A stretch of DNA of 64,000 nt from Alginatibacterium sediminis (GCF_003610775.1 NZ_RAQO01000008.1:372001-436000), one strand, 5' to 3'; positions 1-9,494 are shown, numbered from the stretch's first letter. The notes: generated by a model not told the origin, from the letters alone. Made by a program: numbers and translations.

Positions 1-158
1 CGCCCTTCTCGGCGCAACTGTACTAAGGCAGTTTCGAGGTCATCACCATCACATTGCAGCTCTTGCAATAAAAATTCACGCGAAAGCGATTCACTTGATT
101 TAGCGATGGTTTGGAAAACCAAATCCATTAATGAGGCCGTGGAGTCGGCTGTTGTCAT
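1..158 (-). CDS. Hypothetical protein, N-terminal fragment cut by window edge
   Basis: An open frame of 52 codons runs from an ATG at 158 off the left edge. It is preceded by AGGAAC about eight bases upstream, a good ribosome binding site. The visible N-terminus (MTTADSTASLMDLVFQTI...) is acidic, helical-looking and has no signal peptide. I do not recognise the family. It lies upstream of motX's 3' side on the same strand, 189 bases away, with no terminator seen between. Function cannot be assigned from this fragment. Confidence 0.5.
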   Translation of the reverse strand, partial: MTTADSTASLMDLVFQTIAKSSESLSREFLLQELQCDGDDLETALVQLRREG

Positions 159-347
159 AATATCTTGTTCCTAGAGTCGCTTAAGCAGCATTTCGCCTCA
201 AGCCATGCCTCTATGGTAAACGAGTATTCACAAAACGCTAGGACGGGGTGATTTTTCGCACTTAATATTTATTGATTAAACAAATACAGCCGCATCAATT
301 CTATACTGATAGGTCAGAATTGCAGCCAATCAAGTGCTTATAGTGGA

Positions 348-1124
348 TTAGTAAGGGTGTTGGCTAGCTTTGGCTCGCTCAACCACATTCGGAGGCATTT
401 TATCGGACAACTGCGCTAAAAGATCGCTCGCCAGTTGGTGCTGCTGTTTGTCAGCAATGATAGCGTGGTGAAGCCAGCGATAAGCGTCTTCATAGTCAAC
501 AGGACTACCCTCACCTTCGACGAACAATTCAACCAACAGCAACTGTGCTTTTAGAAAACCCATGCTGGCAGATTCACGTAAATACGGAAGCGCTCGTTTG
601 ACATCCTTTTGTACTAGAGTTCCGTTGGTGTAGTAACGTCCGAGTTGTTCTAGAGCAGCAGGGAAACCTTGTTGAGCAGCGCGCTGCATATACGAAATAC
701 CACGCGGTGCGTCACGTTCTACACAAACACCCCATGCAAGCATATCCCCATATAAAAACTGGTAAGACGGAAGTTCAACTTTACTGGCGCGCGCTTCGAT
801 ATCTTCCACTAACTGACATTCGTCTTCTTTAACCCGCGTTAAATGTTGGTTTTTATTAATCCAAGAAATCAGCTCTGCCTGAGTATAAATTTGCACCGCG
901 TCCAGAGACGGTGGACTGGTATATTCATCGCTATCCTTACCCGGCAAATTGAGTTCTTGCGTGGCAGTTGCTTGCGAACCATCGGCATCTAAGGTGGCAA
1001 CAGCTTCTGAAACCTGAGGGTCTACATTACTAATCGGCGCAATCGGTTCTGCACTGGCCACTAGACTAAATGTAGCCAGCAAGCACCCAAAAATGTAACG
1101 CTCTGCGCTAGTACGAGACCGCAT
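348..1124 (-). CDS. motX: Sodium-type polar flagellar motor protein MotX
   Basis: MotX is a periplasmic component of the sodium-driven polar flagellar motor; with MotY it forms the T ring that helps PomA/PomB stators assemble. The 258-residue product has an N-terminal signal peptide ending near residues 23-25 (LVASA). It then has the conserved stretch QIYTQAELISWINKNQHL, the cysteine-containing DECQLVEDIEAR and the QFLYGDMLAWGVCVE block, followed by Sel1-like repeats (LEQLGRYYTNGT, AQLLLVELFVEGEGSP, DYEDAYRWLHHA). This order is what I know of Vibrio/Shewanella MotX. The start has AGGAG six bases upstream. A generic Sel1-repeat protein is the alternative, but the N-terminal block argues against it. 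Motor genes are not adjacent here, as is usual for motX. Confidence 0.86.
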   Translation of the reverse strand: MRSRTSAERYIFGCLLATFSLVASAEPIAPISNVDPQVSEAVATLDADGSQATATQELNLPGKDSDEYTSPPSLDAVQIYTQAELISWINKNQHLTRVKEDECQLVEDIEARASKVELPSYQFLYGDMLAWGVCVERDAPRGISYMQRAAQQGFPAALEQLGRYYTNGTLVQKDVKRALPYLRESASMGFLKAQLLLVELFVEGEGSPVDYEDAYRWLHHAIIADKQQHQLASDLLAQLSDKMPPNVVERAKASQHPY

Positions 1125-1184
1125 TCAAGGCTCCTAAAACAAATTCGATATTCCTTTATCGGCACTATGTCATTTTATTAAAGC

Positions 1185-1213
1185 AAAAATCCAGCTATTG
1201 AGCTGGATTTTTT
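1185..1213 (-). terminator. Rho-independent terminator after the AbgT-family gene
   Basis: An eleven-base stem (AAAATCCAGCT / AGCTGGATTTT) closes a four-base loop ATTG. On the minus strand it is followed by a short U-rich run. It lies 18 bases past the stop of the AbgT-family gene and just upstream of motX, so it isolates the two minus-strand genes. Confidence 0.75.
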
Positions 1214-1230
1214 AGTTCTATGTTGATTCG

Positions 1231-2775
1231 CTACAGCCCGTAGGTATAGCTGGCTTGTATACCTAATGGTATTCCTAAGCCCCAATAGATAAGTAAGAAT
1301 GCAGTCCACAGCACCAACATACAAATACTATAAGGCAACATCATCGACATCAGTGTACCAATACCAGTGCTCTTAACGTAGCGCTGACAATAAACCACTA
1401 CCAGTGGGAAATATGGCATCAATGGCGTAATGATATTCGATGAGCTATCGCCGACACGGTAGGCTGCTTGTGACAAATCCGGAGAGATATTTAGTTGCAT
1501 GAGCATAGGCACCAAAATAGGTCCAATCAACGCCCATTTGGCTGAAGCCGAACCAACAAACAAGTTAACAAATGCAACTAAGAATACTAATCCAACAATA
1601 GTCACTGAGCTAGGTAGCGCTAGCGCTTGCAATGCTGCAGCTCCTTTAAGAGCCATCAATGCACCAATATTAGATTGGCTAAAAGCAGCAATAAATAATG
1701 CACAGAAGAATGCCATAACGATGTAATAAGACATACCGTTCATAGCTTTAGTCATCGCTTGAACAATGTCATGCGAGCTTTTAAAGGTTCCGGTCATCAA
1801 ACCAAAAGTTACACCGGGGAAAACAAACAGCAAGAATATCAACGGCACAATTGATTGCATTAACGGCGCACTAAAATCTGCCAGTGACCCATTTTCAGCT
1901 CGCAAAGGTGATGATTCCGGGGCAGAAACAGCCCACAGCAGCAAACAACCCGCGATCATAACCATAGACGCAACTTTAAAGGCTTTGTGCTCTACGCTGG
2001 TGATCTCTTCAAACTTAGGAATGTCCTCAGGATCGCCATCTACCACATTATTTTTAAGACGGGGCTCAACGACTTTATCAGTCAAGAACCAACCAATGGC
2101 GATAATAAGAAAGCTAGACGCAGCTGCAAAGTACCAGTTGTTCAACGGGTTTATTTGAATCGCAGGGTCAATAATTCGAGCCGCACTTTGAGTAAAGCTT
2201 TGTAGTAATGGATCGATGGCCGACGGGATGAAGTTCGCTGAAAACCCACCACTTACTCCGGCGAAGGCTGCTGCTATACCCGCTAAAGGATGACGGCCAG
2301 CAGCATAGAAAATTACGCCCGCTAATGGAATGACTAGAACATAACCTGCGTCAGTTGCAGTATGAGAAACAATCGCCACCAAAATGATAGACGGCGTTAA
2401 TAGCTGCTTTGGCGTGACTTTTAGCATCAGTTTTAAGCCAGCGTTGATAAAACCTGAGTGCTCAGCGACTCCAACCCCTAGCATTGCAACTAACACCACA
2501 CCTAAAGGTGCAAAACTAGTAAAGGTTGTCACCATACTCGATAAGAAATCAGCCAGACGAGCACCGGTGAGTAAATTGTTGATGACTAAGGCTTCAGATG
2601 TACGAGGGTCAATCTCTGCAAAGCTAATTGTAGACAGCACCCAAGATAGTAACCAGACTAACAGTAACCCACCAAAGAACAACATGGCTGGGTCCGGTAA
2701 CTTATTTCCAACTCTTTCGACTTTATCGAGAAAACGTATACTTAAACTTCGTTTGGACACACTCGCTGATGACAC
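1231..2775 (-). CDS. AbgT-family transporter
   Basis: Integral inner-membrane transporter of the AbgT family, whose members import p-aminobenzoyl-glutamate (AbgT) or export sulfonamides (MtrF-type). The product has many hydrophobic segments and family blocks such as NKLPDPAMLFFGG near the N-terminus, GVAEHSGFI, SHTATDAGYVLVIPLAG and the C-terminal GDSSSNIITPLMPYFPLV. I place the start at the GTG at 2775 because GGAGG sits five bases before it, giving 514 residues, close to E. coli AbgT (508). An upstream in-frame start at 2844 would add 23 residues that do not look like this family. No abgA/abgB hydrolase genes are nearby, so the substrate is open. Confidence 0.88.
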   Translation of the reverse strand: MSSASVSKRSLSIRFLDKVERVGNKLPDPAMLFFGGLLLVWLLSWVLSTISFAEIDPRTSEALVINNLLTGARLADFLSSMVTTFTSFAPLGVVLVAMLGVGVAEHSGFINAGLKLMLKVTPKQLLTPSIILVAIVSHTATDAGYVLVIPLAGVIFYAAGRHPLAGIAAAFAGVSGGFSANFIPSAIDPLLQSFTQSAARIIDPAIQINPLNNWYFAAASSFLIIAIGWFLTDKVVEPRLKNNVVDGDPEDIPKFEEITSVEHKAFKVASMVMIAGCLLLWAVSAPESSPLRAENGSLADFSAPLMQSIVPLIFLLFVFPGVTFGLMTGTFKSSHDIVQAMTKAMNGMSYYIVMAFFCALFIAAFSQSNIGALMALKGAAALQALALPSSVTIVGLVFLVAFVNLFVGSASAKWALIGPILVPMLMQLNISPDLSQAAYRVGDSSSNIITPLMPYFPLVVVYCQRYVKSTGIGTLMSMMLPYSICMLVLWTAFLLIYWGLGIPLGIQASYTYGL

Positions 2776-2924
2776 ACCAACCTCCGATTGTTTTACAGTA
2801 CATAAAGTTTCGCAAAGCGAAACAAGCAGCATTAAATATCGCAATTGAGGTAAAAGTATCAGAATTAAAGCGTAAAGGATCGATTTAGATCATATTTATT
2901 TGCGATAAGCTCTAATTCTAGACA

Positions 2925-2952
2925 CAAAAAAAGCGCCTTGCGGCGCTTTTTC
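2925..2952 (-). terminator. Terminator of mdh
   Basis: GCGCC-TTGC-GGCGC stem flanked by A-runs on the left and T-runs on the right, so it could work in both directions. It lies 16 bases past the mdh stop on the minus strand. Confidence 0.8.
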
Positions 2953-2967
2953 TAACAATTGCTGTGA

Positions 2968-3894
2968 TTAAACGAAATCAACACCAATTTTGATGTCGCC
3001 ATCAAGTGTTTCAAGCATGCCTTCAATCGCTTGTTTTTCAAAAGCACTAATTTCACCGTAACCTAGTACTTCTTTAACACCACTTGGACCCAATTTAATT
3101 GGTTGTGCAAAGAACTTAGAATGCTCACTACCGCCATCAACATAAGCGCACTCAATAACGTCTTCGCCCTGTGATGCTTTAACAAGTGACAAACAAAAAC
3201 GAGCTGCTGCTTGTCCCATAGACAAAGTTGCGCTGCCACCACCGGCTTTAGCTTCAACAACCTCTGTACCCGCATTCTGAATGCGCGTCGTCATCGCTGC
3301 AATCTCAGCGTCGCTGAAATCTAATCCAGTTTGAGAAATCAATGGCAAGATTGTCACGCCACTATGGCCGCCAATCACGTTGATTTTAACGTCCGCTGGG
3401 TTTAGGCCTTTTGCCTCGGCTAGGAATGTTTCTGAACGGATTACATCAAGCGTAGTAATTCCAAATAATTTAGCCGGGTCGTATACACCAGCATTTTTGA
3501 GAACTTCTGCTGCAATTGGAACCGTAGTATTTACAGGGTTAGTGATAATTCCAATACAGGCTTTAGGGCAAGTAAGTGCCACTTTCTCAATTAGGTTTTT
3601 AACAATACCAGCATTGATATTAAACAAGTCAGAGCGATCCATACCTGGCTTACGCGCAACACCTGCTGAAATAAGTACGATATCCGCACCTTCAAGGGCT
3701 GCTGTTGGGTCTTCGCCAGCGAAGCCTTTAATCGCAACTTGGGTTGGGATGTGGCTAAGGTCAACCGCTACGCCAGGTGTTACTGGTGCAATGTCATATA
3801 AAGATAAATCAGAACCCGCTGGTAGTTGGGTTTTTAACAAAAGTGATAGAGCTTGCCCGATGCCGCCAGCGGCACCTAATACTGTTACTTTCAT
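2968..3894 (-). CDS. mdh: Malate dehydrogenase
   Basis: NAD-dependent malate dehydrogenase of the TCA cycle, interconverting malate and oxaloacetate in the cytoplasm. The N-terminus [20 protein letters not shown] is the Rossmann fold; [12 protein letters not shown] carries substrate-binding arginines, TNPVN is the cofactor loop, and [11 protein letters not shown] holds the catalytic histidine. I chose the ATG at 3894 (308 residues, E. coli 312) because GGAG lies eight bases upstream and the protein then begins at the family start; an upstream in-frame codon would add 19 unrelated residues. mdh near argR is a conserved gammaproteobacterial arrangement; here an amino-acid binding protein gene lies between them. 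Confidence 0.97.
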   Translation of the reverse strand: MKVTVLGAAGGIGQALSLLLKTQLPAGSDLSLYDIAPVTPGVAVDLSHIPTQVAIKGFAGEDPTAALEGADIVLISAGVARKPGMDRSDLFNINAGIVKNLIEKVALTCPKACIGIITNPVNTTVPIAAEVLKNAGVYDPAKLFGITTLDVIRSETFLAEAKGLNPADVKINVIGGHSGVTILPLISQTGLDFSDAEIAAMTTRIQNAGTEVVEAKAGGGSATLSMGQAAARFCLSLVKASQGEDVIECAYVDGGSEHSKFFAQPIKLGPSGVKEVLGYGEISAFEKQAIEGMLETLDGDIKIGVDFV

Positions 3895-4110
3895 GAAGTT
3901 TCTCCGTGTACTTTGAGGGGATGTTTTTATTTTTTTGTTAATGAAGCTCACGATAACGGAAAGGATTTTTAATTACAAATTGTAGGCCAAACAAAAACGT
4001 GAGGGGCTTAGCAAATACCAGCGAAAGCAATGATTGAGGCTCTTAAGCGCGATATTGATCGATATTTAGCTTAATAGCTGCCTGTATCACTGACCTAAAA
4101 CCTTACCAAC

Positions 4111-4160
4111 AAAAAATTTAAGACCAACATTTGTAGCATTTTAGCAACATGTAGGTCTTA
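4111..4160 (-). terminator. Probable terminator of the amino-acid binding protein gene
   Basis: Inverted arms TAAGACC (4119-4125) and GGTCTTA (4154-4160) with further pairing inside. On the minus strand the structure is followed by AATTTTTT. It starts 18 bases after the stop of the binding-protein gene. The loop is long, so confidence is moderate. Confidence 0.5.
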
Positions 4161-4178
4161 TATTGACGCTCTTTACCG

Positions 4179-4922
4179 CTAATCTTGCTCCAAGTTGCCG
4201 AAATAGCTGTCTATCAATTGTTGATAAACCCCATTCGATTTTAAAATAGCAAGCCCTTGATCCAATTGCTCGATCAGTTCAACATTGGTTTTAGCAACAG
4301 CAATACCTAACCCAGATCCGAGTTCTACTTTACCATCAGCTAAAATTTCCAGTTCAGGGTCTAGTGCTACCCAATACGCAGCCACTGCTTGGTCAATAAA
4401 AATAGCGTCTACTTGGCGCTCTCTGAGTTTATCGATACTGCTTTGATAACTAGAAAACGGCACAACAATATTCCCACGCGGCGCATATTTCTCTATCAGG
4501 TGGCGCTGATGACTGGTGCCATTTTGCACTGCAAGTACCTTATCACGCAGCTCTCTGGCATTTTTAAAGCTGTCTTTTACCACCAAAAATACACTTTGAT
4601 TTTCTAGGTAAGCCTGTGTAAACGCTACTTGCCGCAGCCGTTTCTCTGTAATGTCCAACGCAGAAATTGCCGCATCATAGCGACCGAATTCGACACTGGA
4701 CAAAAGGCTATCGAGGGGTTGGTGGTAAAAGCTACATTGACGATCAATAGCTGAACAAATAGCCTTAACCAGTTCAATATCAAAACCCTGAAATTCTTGA
4801 TTCTCGTCGAGATACTCAAAAGGAGGATACGAGGCCTCCGTCGCAAAGCGGATTAGATCGCTGGCATGCGCGCTTCCCACAAGTAATAGCACTGCAGCTG
4901 CTCTTAACATAGCCTTTAACAT
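4179..4922 (-). CDS. Periplasmic amino-acid binding protein, probably arginine
   Basis: Solute-binding protein family 3 (SBP_bac_3), the periplasmic receptor of polar amino-acid ABC importers. The 247-residue product has a signal peptide (MLKAMLRAAAVLLLVGSAHA) and the family signature IRFATEASYPPFEYLDENQEFQGFDIELVKAI at mature residues 4-35. Family blocks follow: RYDAAISALDITEKR, VAVQNGTSHQRHLIEK-like, VDAIFIDQAVAAYW and a C-terminal LDQGLAILKSNGVYQQLIDSYFG. It resembles ArtI/ArtJ and is divergent from argR with a probable ArgR box between them, so arginine is the inferred ligand. No permease or ATPase genes are adjacent, so it must share a transporter encoded elsewhere. Confidence 0.8.
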   Translation of the reverse strand: MLKAMLRAAAVLLLVGSAHASDLIRFATEASYPPFEYLDENQEFQGFDIELVKAICSAIDRQCSFYHQPLDSLLSSVEFGRYDAAISALDITEKRLRQVAFTQAYLENQSVFLVVKDSFKNARELRDKVLAVQNGTSHQRHLIEKYAPRGNIVVPFSSYQSSIDKLRERQVDAIFIDQAVAAYWVALDPELEILADGKVELGSGLGIAVAKTNVELIEQLDQGLAILKSNGVYQQLIDSYFGNLEQD

Positions 4923-5025
4923 AGAAGAAACCTGAGCTCGAAAAAAGCTAGTGTAGCAAGACCGCTTTTAAACTGTCACCTGTATCTCCAATTTGGCGAT
5001 TATTGCTGGAAAAAACCTGCGTCAC

Positions 5026-5043
5026 CATGCATTTATATGCAGA
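5026..5043. promoter_or_regulatory. Putative ARG box (ArgR operator)
   Basis: The 14-base core TGCATTTATATGCA has 5-base inverted arms TGCAT/ATGCA around an AT-only centre, close to the ArgR consensus TGAATnnnnATTCA. It lies in the 193-base gap between the binding-protein gene and argR. A second, weaker half follows at 5039-5052. This suggests argR autoregulation and repression of the binding-protein gene. Confidence 0.5.
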
Positions 5044-5115
5044 AATTTCGACTAAAGTTTGATTCGCCCCTACTAATCGAGCACAATAACGCGATTATAG
5101 ATTTAAGAGTTAACT

Positions 5116-5583
5116 ATGAAATACAGCGACAAACAAGAGAAGCTCATTAAAGCCTTTAAGGCTTTACTTAAGCAAGAGCGATTTGGTTCTCAAGCTGAGA
5201 TAGTCACCGCCTTGCAGGCGCAAAGTTTTGACAACATCAACCAGAGTAAAGTCTCGCGCATGTTGAGCAAATTTGGGGCCGTACGCACTCGCAATGCAAA
5301 AATGGAAATGGTTTACTGCTTGCCTGCCGAACTTGGCGTACCGACGGTTTCAAGTCAGCTCAAGATCTTAGTCATCGATATAGACCACAACGAGTCCATG
5401 ATTGTCATCCATACTAGCCCTGGCGCAGCCCAGCTTATTGCACGTTTACTTGATTCCTTGGGTAAAGCTGAAGGCATACTTGGTACGATAGCCGGTGATG
5501 ACACCATCTTTATAACGCCCACTCAATCATCGCGCATTGTGGAAGTCTATGTAGCGATTAAAGATTTGTTCGACCTTTCTTAA
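5116..5583 (+). CDS. argR: Arginine repressor ArgR
   Basis: Hexameric arginine-dependent transcription factor controlling arginine biosynthesis, catabolism and transport. The 155-residue protein has the N-terminal winged helix (residues about 1-75, including [48 protein letters not shown]). The C-terminal oligomerisation and arginine-binding domain includes [15 protein letters not shown] and [11 protein letters not shown], the GDD motif that contacts arginine. Length matches E. coli ArgR (156). A GAG ribosome binding site is seven bases before the ATG. Confidence 0.96.
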   Translation: MKYSDKQEKLIKAFKALLKQERFGSQAEIVTALQAQSFDNINQSKVSRMLSKFGAVRTRNAKMEMVYCLPAELGVPTVSSQLKILVIDIDHNESMIVIHTSPGAAQLIARLLDSLGKAEGILGTIAGDDTIFITPTQSSRIVEVYVAIKDLFDLS

Positions 5584-5617
5584 CACCGTTTGATGCCATC
5601 TCTTATAGCAAAACCAA

Positions 5618-6676
5618 TTATGTTTGGCTTTGCGCGAAACAATAGCAGCGCTGGGGATTGATATGCAGTTTCCAGTTTGCTTTAGGGTCGCCGCCCCAAT
5701 GCCCCATTATTCTTACATGGATAATACCTAAATCAGGCTGTTTATTTAAGCGGACACGAATGTGGGTTTCATTTCCCATTGGGTGTACAGAAACAACTTC
5801 AACACCAGGTGAGGTTTCATCTAAGGGTTCTAACTGCAATAAGCAATCGCGCGCTCTCACAACTACATCGACATCGCCTTCACTGAGGTCGCTATTTTCT
5901 AGTTCAAATTGACCAAAAACGCAATCGAGCTTGCCCGCTTGATAATTACCCTTCACTTGATTACTGGGTCCAAATAAGCTGGCAACAAAGGCATTTTCAG
6001 GTTGATTGTAGACCTGCTCAGGGCTAGCACACTGCTTAATGTCACCATCAGACATAACAGCAATTCGGTCGGCTAAAAACATCGCTTCTTCAGGGTCATG
6101 TGTCACCATAATCGCGGCGGTTTTGGTTTGCTTAAGAATATCCAGAGTCTCTTCTCGAACTTGCTGACGAAGGTGTTCATCAAGAGCTGAAAAGGGTTCA
6201 TCTAACAAAATCGTTTTCGGCTCTGGAGCTAAAGCACGCAGCAGCGCAACCCGTTGTTGCTGGCCTCCAGATAAGGTATGCGGGTAACGGTCTATCATGT
6301 TTTGCATGCCCAATTGCCCCATCATGTCTTGAATCCAAACTCGACGATGTTGCTGATTTTTAGTCAGTCCATAGGCTATATTTTGACCCACAGTCATATG
6401 CGGAAAAAGTGCATACTCTTGAAACATTAAACCAATACCGCGTTGCTCAGGCGCACGATGCACTCCCTGCCCTTGCCCGACGATCTCTCCATGAATGGAA
6501 ATTTCCCCGTGCTGCACTTGTTCTAAGCCTGCGATCAAACGCAGTAAAGTGGTTTTACCGCAACCGGAAGGACCTAGCAATGCAATTAGCTCACCGGCTT
6601 TGATATCCAAATTGACATCATTTAATGCACGCTGGCTGCCGAAACTGTGGCTAATATGGCGCAGGTTTATGCTCAT
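5618..6676 (-). CDS. fbpC: Ferric iron ABC transporter, ATPase subunit FbpC
   Basis: ATP-hydrolysing subunit of an FbpABC-type ferric-iron importer. Visible are Walker A GPSGCGKTTLLRL (about 35-47), Q-loop MFQEYALFPHMTVGQN, signature LSGGQQQRVALLRAL, Walker B TILLDEPFSALD and the H-loop MVTHDPEEAMFLADR. A C-terminal TOBE-type regulatory region follows (FGPSNQVKGNYQ...VVVRARDCLL). I chose the ATG at 6676; a TTG two codons upstream is less likely because AGG lies ten bases before the ATG. It is third in the order fbpA-fbpB-fbpC, separated from fbpB by about 30 bases. Other CUT-type ATPases (spermidine, sulfate) share these motifs, so the iron assignment rests on the neighbours. Confidence 0.87.
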   Translation of the reverse strand: MSINLRHISHSFGSQRALNDVNLDIKAGELIALLGPSGCGKTTLLRLIAGLEQVQHGEISIHGEIVGQGQGVHRAPEQRGIGLMFQEYALFPHMTVGQNIAYGLTKNQQHRRVWIQDMMGQLGMQNMIDRYPHTLSGGQQQRVALLRALAPEPKTILLDEPFSALDEHLRQQVREETLDILKQTKTAAIMVTHDPEEAMFLADRIAVMSDGDIKQCASPEQVYNQPENAFVASLFGPSNQVKGNYQAGKLDCVFGQFELENSDLSEGDVDVVVRARDCLLQLEPLDETSPGVEVVSVHPMGNETHIRVRLNKQPDLGIIHVRIMGHWGGDPKANWKLHINPQRCYCFAQSQT

Positions 6677-6707
6677 GTTCAAACTACCTAAAAAAGAAAG
6701 CTAATAA

Positions 6708-8369
6708 TTAAGCGCGGCGGCTAATATTTCGACTCATTAAAATGACCGGGATAATGCCAACTAATAAAATGGTAACTGCAGCTAGTGCACTTTGTTCCAA
6801 TTGTTCTTGGCTTGCCATTTCCCAAACTGCTGTCGCTAAGGTCTCAAAGTTGAAGGGTCTGAGAATGAGCGTTATCGGCAACTCCTTCATCGTATCAACA
6901 AATACCAGTAGCATAGCGGTTAGAATACTCGGACGCATCAGTGGTACATGAATACGCCACAGTGTACGCGTTGAACCAGCGCCCAATATTCGTGATGCGT
7001 CATCTGTTTCCGGGGTTATTTTACTCAAACTAGCTTCTAGGGTGCGATAACTTAAGGCAATAAATCGCAAAGCATATGCTAAGACTAGCGCGGCGCTAGT
7101 GCCCGTTATCAATAAGCCAGTTGAGACTCCAAACCACTGTTGCGCTAAGCCGTCGATCGCGTTATCAAGCAAGCCCATAGGATACATAATTCCTACCGCT
7201 AATACCGCACCCGGAATCGCGTAACCTAAGGTAGCTGATTCGGCCAAAGTTCGCATATTTGGAGACTTAGATAATCGAACGCCATAGGCTAATAGCAAAC
7301 CCAAAATACAAGTTAAAATTGACGCCAGCACCGCCAGCGAAATACTATTCCAGGCTAGATTGACGTAATCACCAAGCGGTTGCCCAAGGCTGCGTAAAGC
7401 ATAATTGGCAAGCACGCCGACCGGTAGTAAAAAGCCCAAAAATATGGGGGTAAAACAACTTAAACTCGCAGCAGCGGCTTTCAGCCCTGACAGCTTTACC
7501 CCTTGAATAGCGCCCGACTGTCCGGAAAGTTTATACAAGCGTCCCGCGTTGCGGCTAATTCGCTCCAAACTTAATAAAATAATCGACAGTACCACGAGCA
7601 TAAGTGCTATTTGAGCAGCTCCTGCCAAGGAGCTCATATTCATCCAAACATCGAATACGCCCGCGGTTAGCGTTGGGACTGCAAAAAATTCGACTGTGCC
7701 GTACTCATTTAAAGTTTCCATCAAAGCCAAGGTCACCCCAACCACAATCGCCGGGCGAGCTAGCGGCAGTACCACTCGAAAAAAGCTCTGGCTTTGAGAC
7801 TTTCCTAGGCTGCGGCTCATATCAAATAATTGGGCTGCCTGTTCCACAAAGGCGGCTCGAGCCAGTAAATAGACATAGGGGTACAACACTAGGCTTAAAA
7901 CCATAATTGCACCGCCCAATGACCGAATCTCTGGAAACCAATAGTCACGTGCGGTTTGCCAGCCGAAAATCGAGCGTAAGCTGCTTTGTACAAACCCGGC
8001 ATATTCGAGTTGGTCGGTGATCACAAAAGCCAAAATGTAACTAGGGACGGCTAAGGGCAACAATAATCCCCAAACAAACCAACGTTTACCGGGAAAATTA
8101 AAACGAGTGACTAACCACGCATTACAGGTGCCAATAAAACTTGTGAGTAAGGCAACTCCAAGACACAGCCATAGGGTATTTAGAACATAGGTAGGAAAAA
8201 CGCTAGAGGTAAGGTGGCGCCATAACTCACCGGTATTTTCAGCGCCTAAGTAGAACAAGGTAACAAGCGGAACCAAGGCGAACAAACCGATAAAGCTGGC
8301 GACCAAAATCCAAGGATCGACACGTTTGCTGGCTTTGATGGGTTGCTGTTGCAGCACTGAACTTGTCAC
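6708..8369 (-). CDS. fbpB: Ferric iron ABC transporter, permease FbpB
   Basis: Inner-membrane permease of the ferric-iron importer. The 553-residue protein is a fusion of two BPD_transp_1 domains, each with the EAA loop: AAQLFDMSRSLGKSQSQSFFRVVLPLARPAI in the first half and ASRILGAGSTRTLWRIHVPLMRPSIL in the second. This internal duplication is typical of FbpB/SfuB. The start is a GTG at 8369; no ATG with a good ribosome site was seen. It lies 85 bases after fbpA, with a hairpin between that should lower its transcription relative to fbpA. Confidence 0.88.
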   Translation of the reverse strand: MTSSVLQQQPIKASKRVDPWILVASFIGLFALVPLVTLFYLGAENTGELWRHLTSSVFPTYVLNTLWLCLGVALLTSFIGTCNAWLVTRFNFPGKRWFVWGLLLPLAVPSYILAFVITDQLEYAGFVQSSLRSIFGWQTARDYWFPEIRSLGGAIMVLSLVLYPYVYLLARAAFVEQAAQLFDMSRSLGKSQSQSFFRVVLPLARPAIVVGVTLALMETLNEYGTVEFFAVPTLTAGVFDVWMNMSSLAGAAQIALMLVVLSIILLSLERISRNAGRLYKLSGQSGAIQGVKLSGLKAAAASLSCFTPIFLGFLLPVGVLANYALRSLGQPLGDYVNLAWNSISLAVLASILTCILGLLLAYGVRLSKSPNMRTLAESATLGYAIPGAVLAVGIMYPMGLLDNAIDGLAQQWFGVSTGLLITGTSAALVLAYALRFIALSYRTLEASLSKITPETDDASRILGAGSTRTLWRIHVPLMRPSILTAMLLVFVDTMKELPITLILRPFNFETLATAVWEMASQEQLEQSALAAVTILLVGIIPVILMSRNISRRA

Positions 8370-8404
8370 GTATTCGACTTAACCTTGTTGATTAATTTCA
8401 TAAC

Positions 8405-8432
8405 AAAAAAGCTAGCCTAAGCTAGCTTTTTA
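8405..8432 (-). terminator. Hairpin terminator/attenuator between fbpA and fbpB
   Basis: Ten-base perfect stem AAAAGCTAGC / GCTAGCTTTT with loop CTAA, followed on the minus strand by a T-run. It lies just past the fbpA stop. As fbpA, fbpB and fbpC look like one operon, partial read-through would yield more binding protein than membrane components. Confidence 0.75.
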
Positions 8433-8453
8433 CTGATGCGAAGATTAGCAGTA

Positions 8454-9473
8454 TTACAAGTCAAATCCAACTACATCAACTAGTTTAGCGGCTGCTTCAC
8501 GGTTATCGGCAATAGCTTGTAGGTTCAAACGGTCAGCTTTAAAGTCGCCCAAAGTTTCAATATAAGGGTCAGTTTTAATTCCAGCACGCACTGGTTCTTC
8601 GAAGTTTGCACTTGCATACAATGCTTGAGCTTGCTCAGATAGCAAAAACTCTAGCAATGCCACAGCATTTTCTGGGTTTTTAGCCGTTTTTAATAAGCCT
8701 GCACCTGAAATATTAATGTGCTGTCCACGGCCACCTATGTTTTGGTCAAGATAAACCACGCGGATGTTATCGGCCCAATCTTTTTGCTCGGGGCTTTGCG
8801 CATTGTAGTGCATTTTACCCATGTAATAGCGGTTACCTATAGCGATATCACATTGGCCTTCAAAAATAGCCTTTGCTTGTGCACGATCGTTACCTTGCGG
8901 TTTGCGCGCTAGGTTATCTTTAACGCCTTCTAACCATGTCTGTGCAGCGGCTTCGCCATCTTCAGCAATGATTGATGCGATCAAACCAATGTTATATACA
9001 TGCTTACCTGAACGCGTACAAATTCGTCCTTTCCATTTCGGGTCAGCTAAGTCAGCAATTGAATTTAGTTCGCCTTCGGCAACACGATCTTTATGAGTAT
9101 AAATAACACGAGCTCTAGTAGTCAGTGCAAACCATAGGTTATCAGGGTGACGCAAGTGAGCAGGTACTACAGAGTCAATAACCTCTGAATTAACAGGCGC
9201 GAGTAAATCTGCACTGCGAACGTCATCTAATCGACCGATATCCACTGTAAGTACTAAATCAGCCGGATTATTTGCCCCAGCAGCTTGGATTTTTTGGGCT
9301 ATGCCTTTTTCAGCATGTACCACATTCACAGCGATACCTGATTCGGCAGTGAACGCATCGATCAAAGGCTGTAATAAACTTTGCTGACGATATGAGTAAA
9401 GATTAACCTCTTCCTGAGCCATACTTGGAAGAGACAAAGTAGCAGCTAAAACACAGCCAAGTAATGTACGCAT
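8454..9473 (-). CDS. fbpA: Ferric iron-binding periplasmic protein FbpA
   Basis: Periplasmic Fe(III) receptor of the FbpABC importer (class similar to Vibrio FutA/FbpA). The 339-residue product has a signal peptide (MRTLLGCVLAATLSLPSMAQ) followed by EEVNLYSYRQQSLLQPLIDAF. Further family segments are VNVVHAEKGIAQKIQAAGANNPADLVLTVDIGRL, PKWKGRICTRSGKHVYN, GNRYYMGKM (paired tyrosines that ligate iron) and VVYLDQNIGGRGQHINISGAGLLKTAKN. I use the ATG at 9473 because GGAG lies seven bases before it; an ATG four codons upstream lacks a site. A Fur-like sequence lies about 25 bases further upstream. Confidence 0.93.
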   Translation of the reverse strand: MRTLLGCVLAATLSLPSMAQEEVNLYSYRQQSLLQPLIDAFTAESGIAVNVVHAEKGIAQKIQAAGANNPADLVLTVDIGRLDDVRSADLLAPVNSEVIDSVVPAHLRHPDNLWFALTTRARVIYTHKDRVAEGELNSIADLADPKWKGRICTRSGKHVYNIGLIASIIAEDGEAAAQTWLEGVKDNLARKPQGNDRAQAKAIFEGQCDIAIGNRYYMGKMHYNAQSPEQKDWADNIRVVYLDQNIGGRGQHINISGAGLLKTAKNPENAVALLEFLLSEQAQALYASANFEEPVRAGIKTDPYIETLGDFKADRLNLQAIADNREAAAKLVDVVGFDL

Positions 9474-9494
9474 TGAACGCTCCATTTAATTAAA

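Noticed and set aside
1499-2848. Several plus-strand open frames opposite the AbgT-family gene
   Set aside because: They are antisense shadows of a long, well-supported transporter gene and have no family features.
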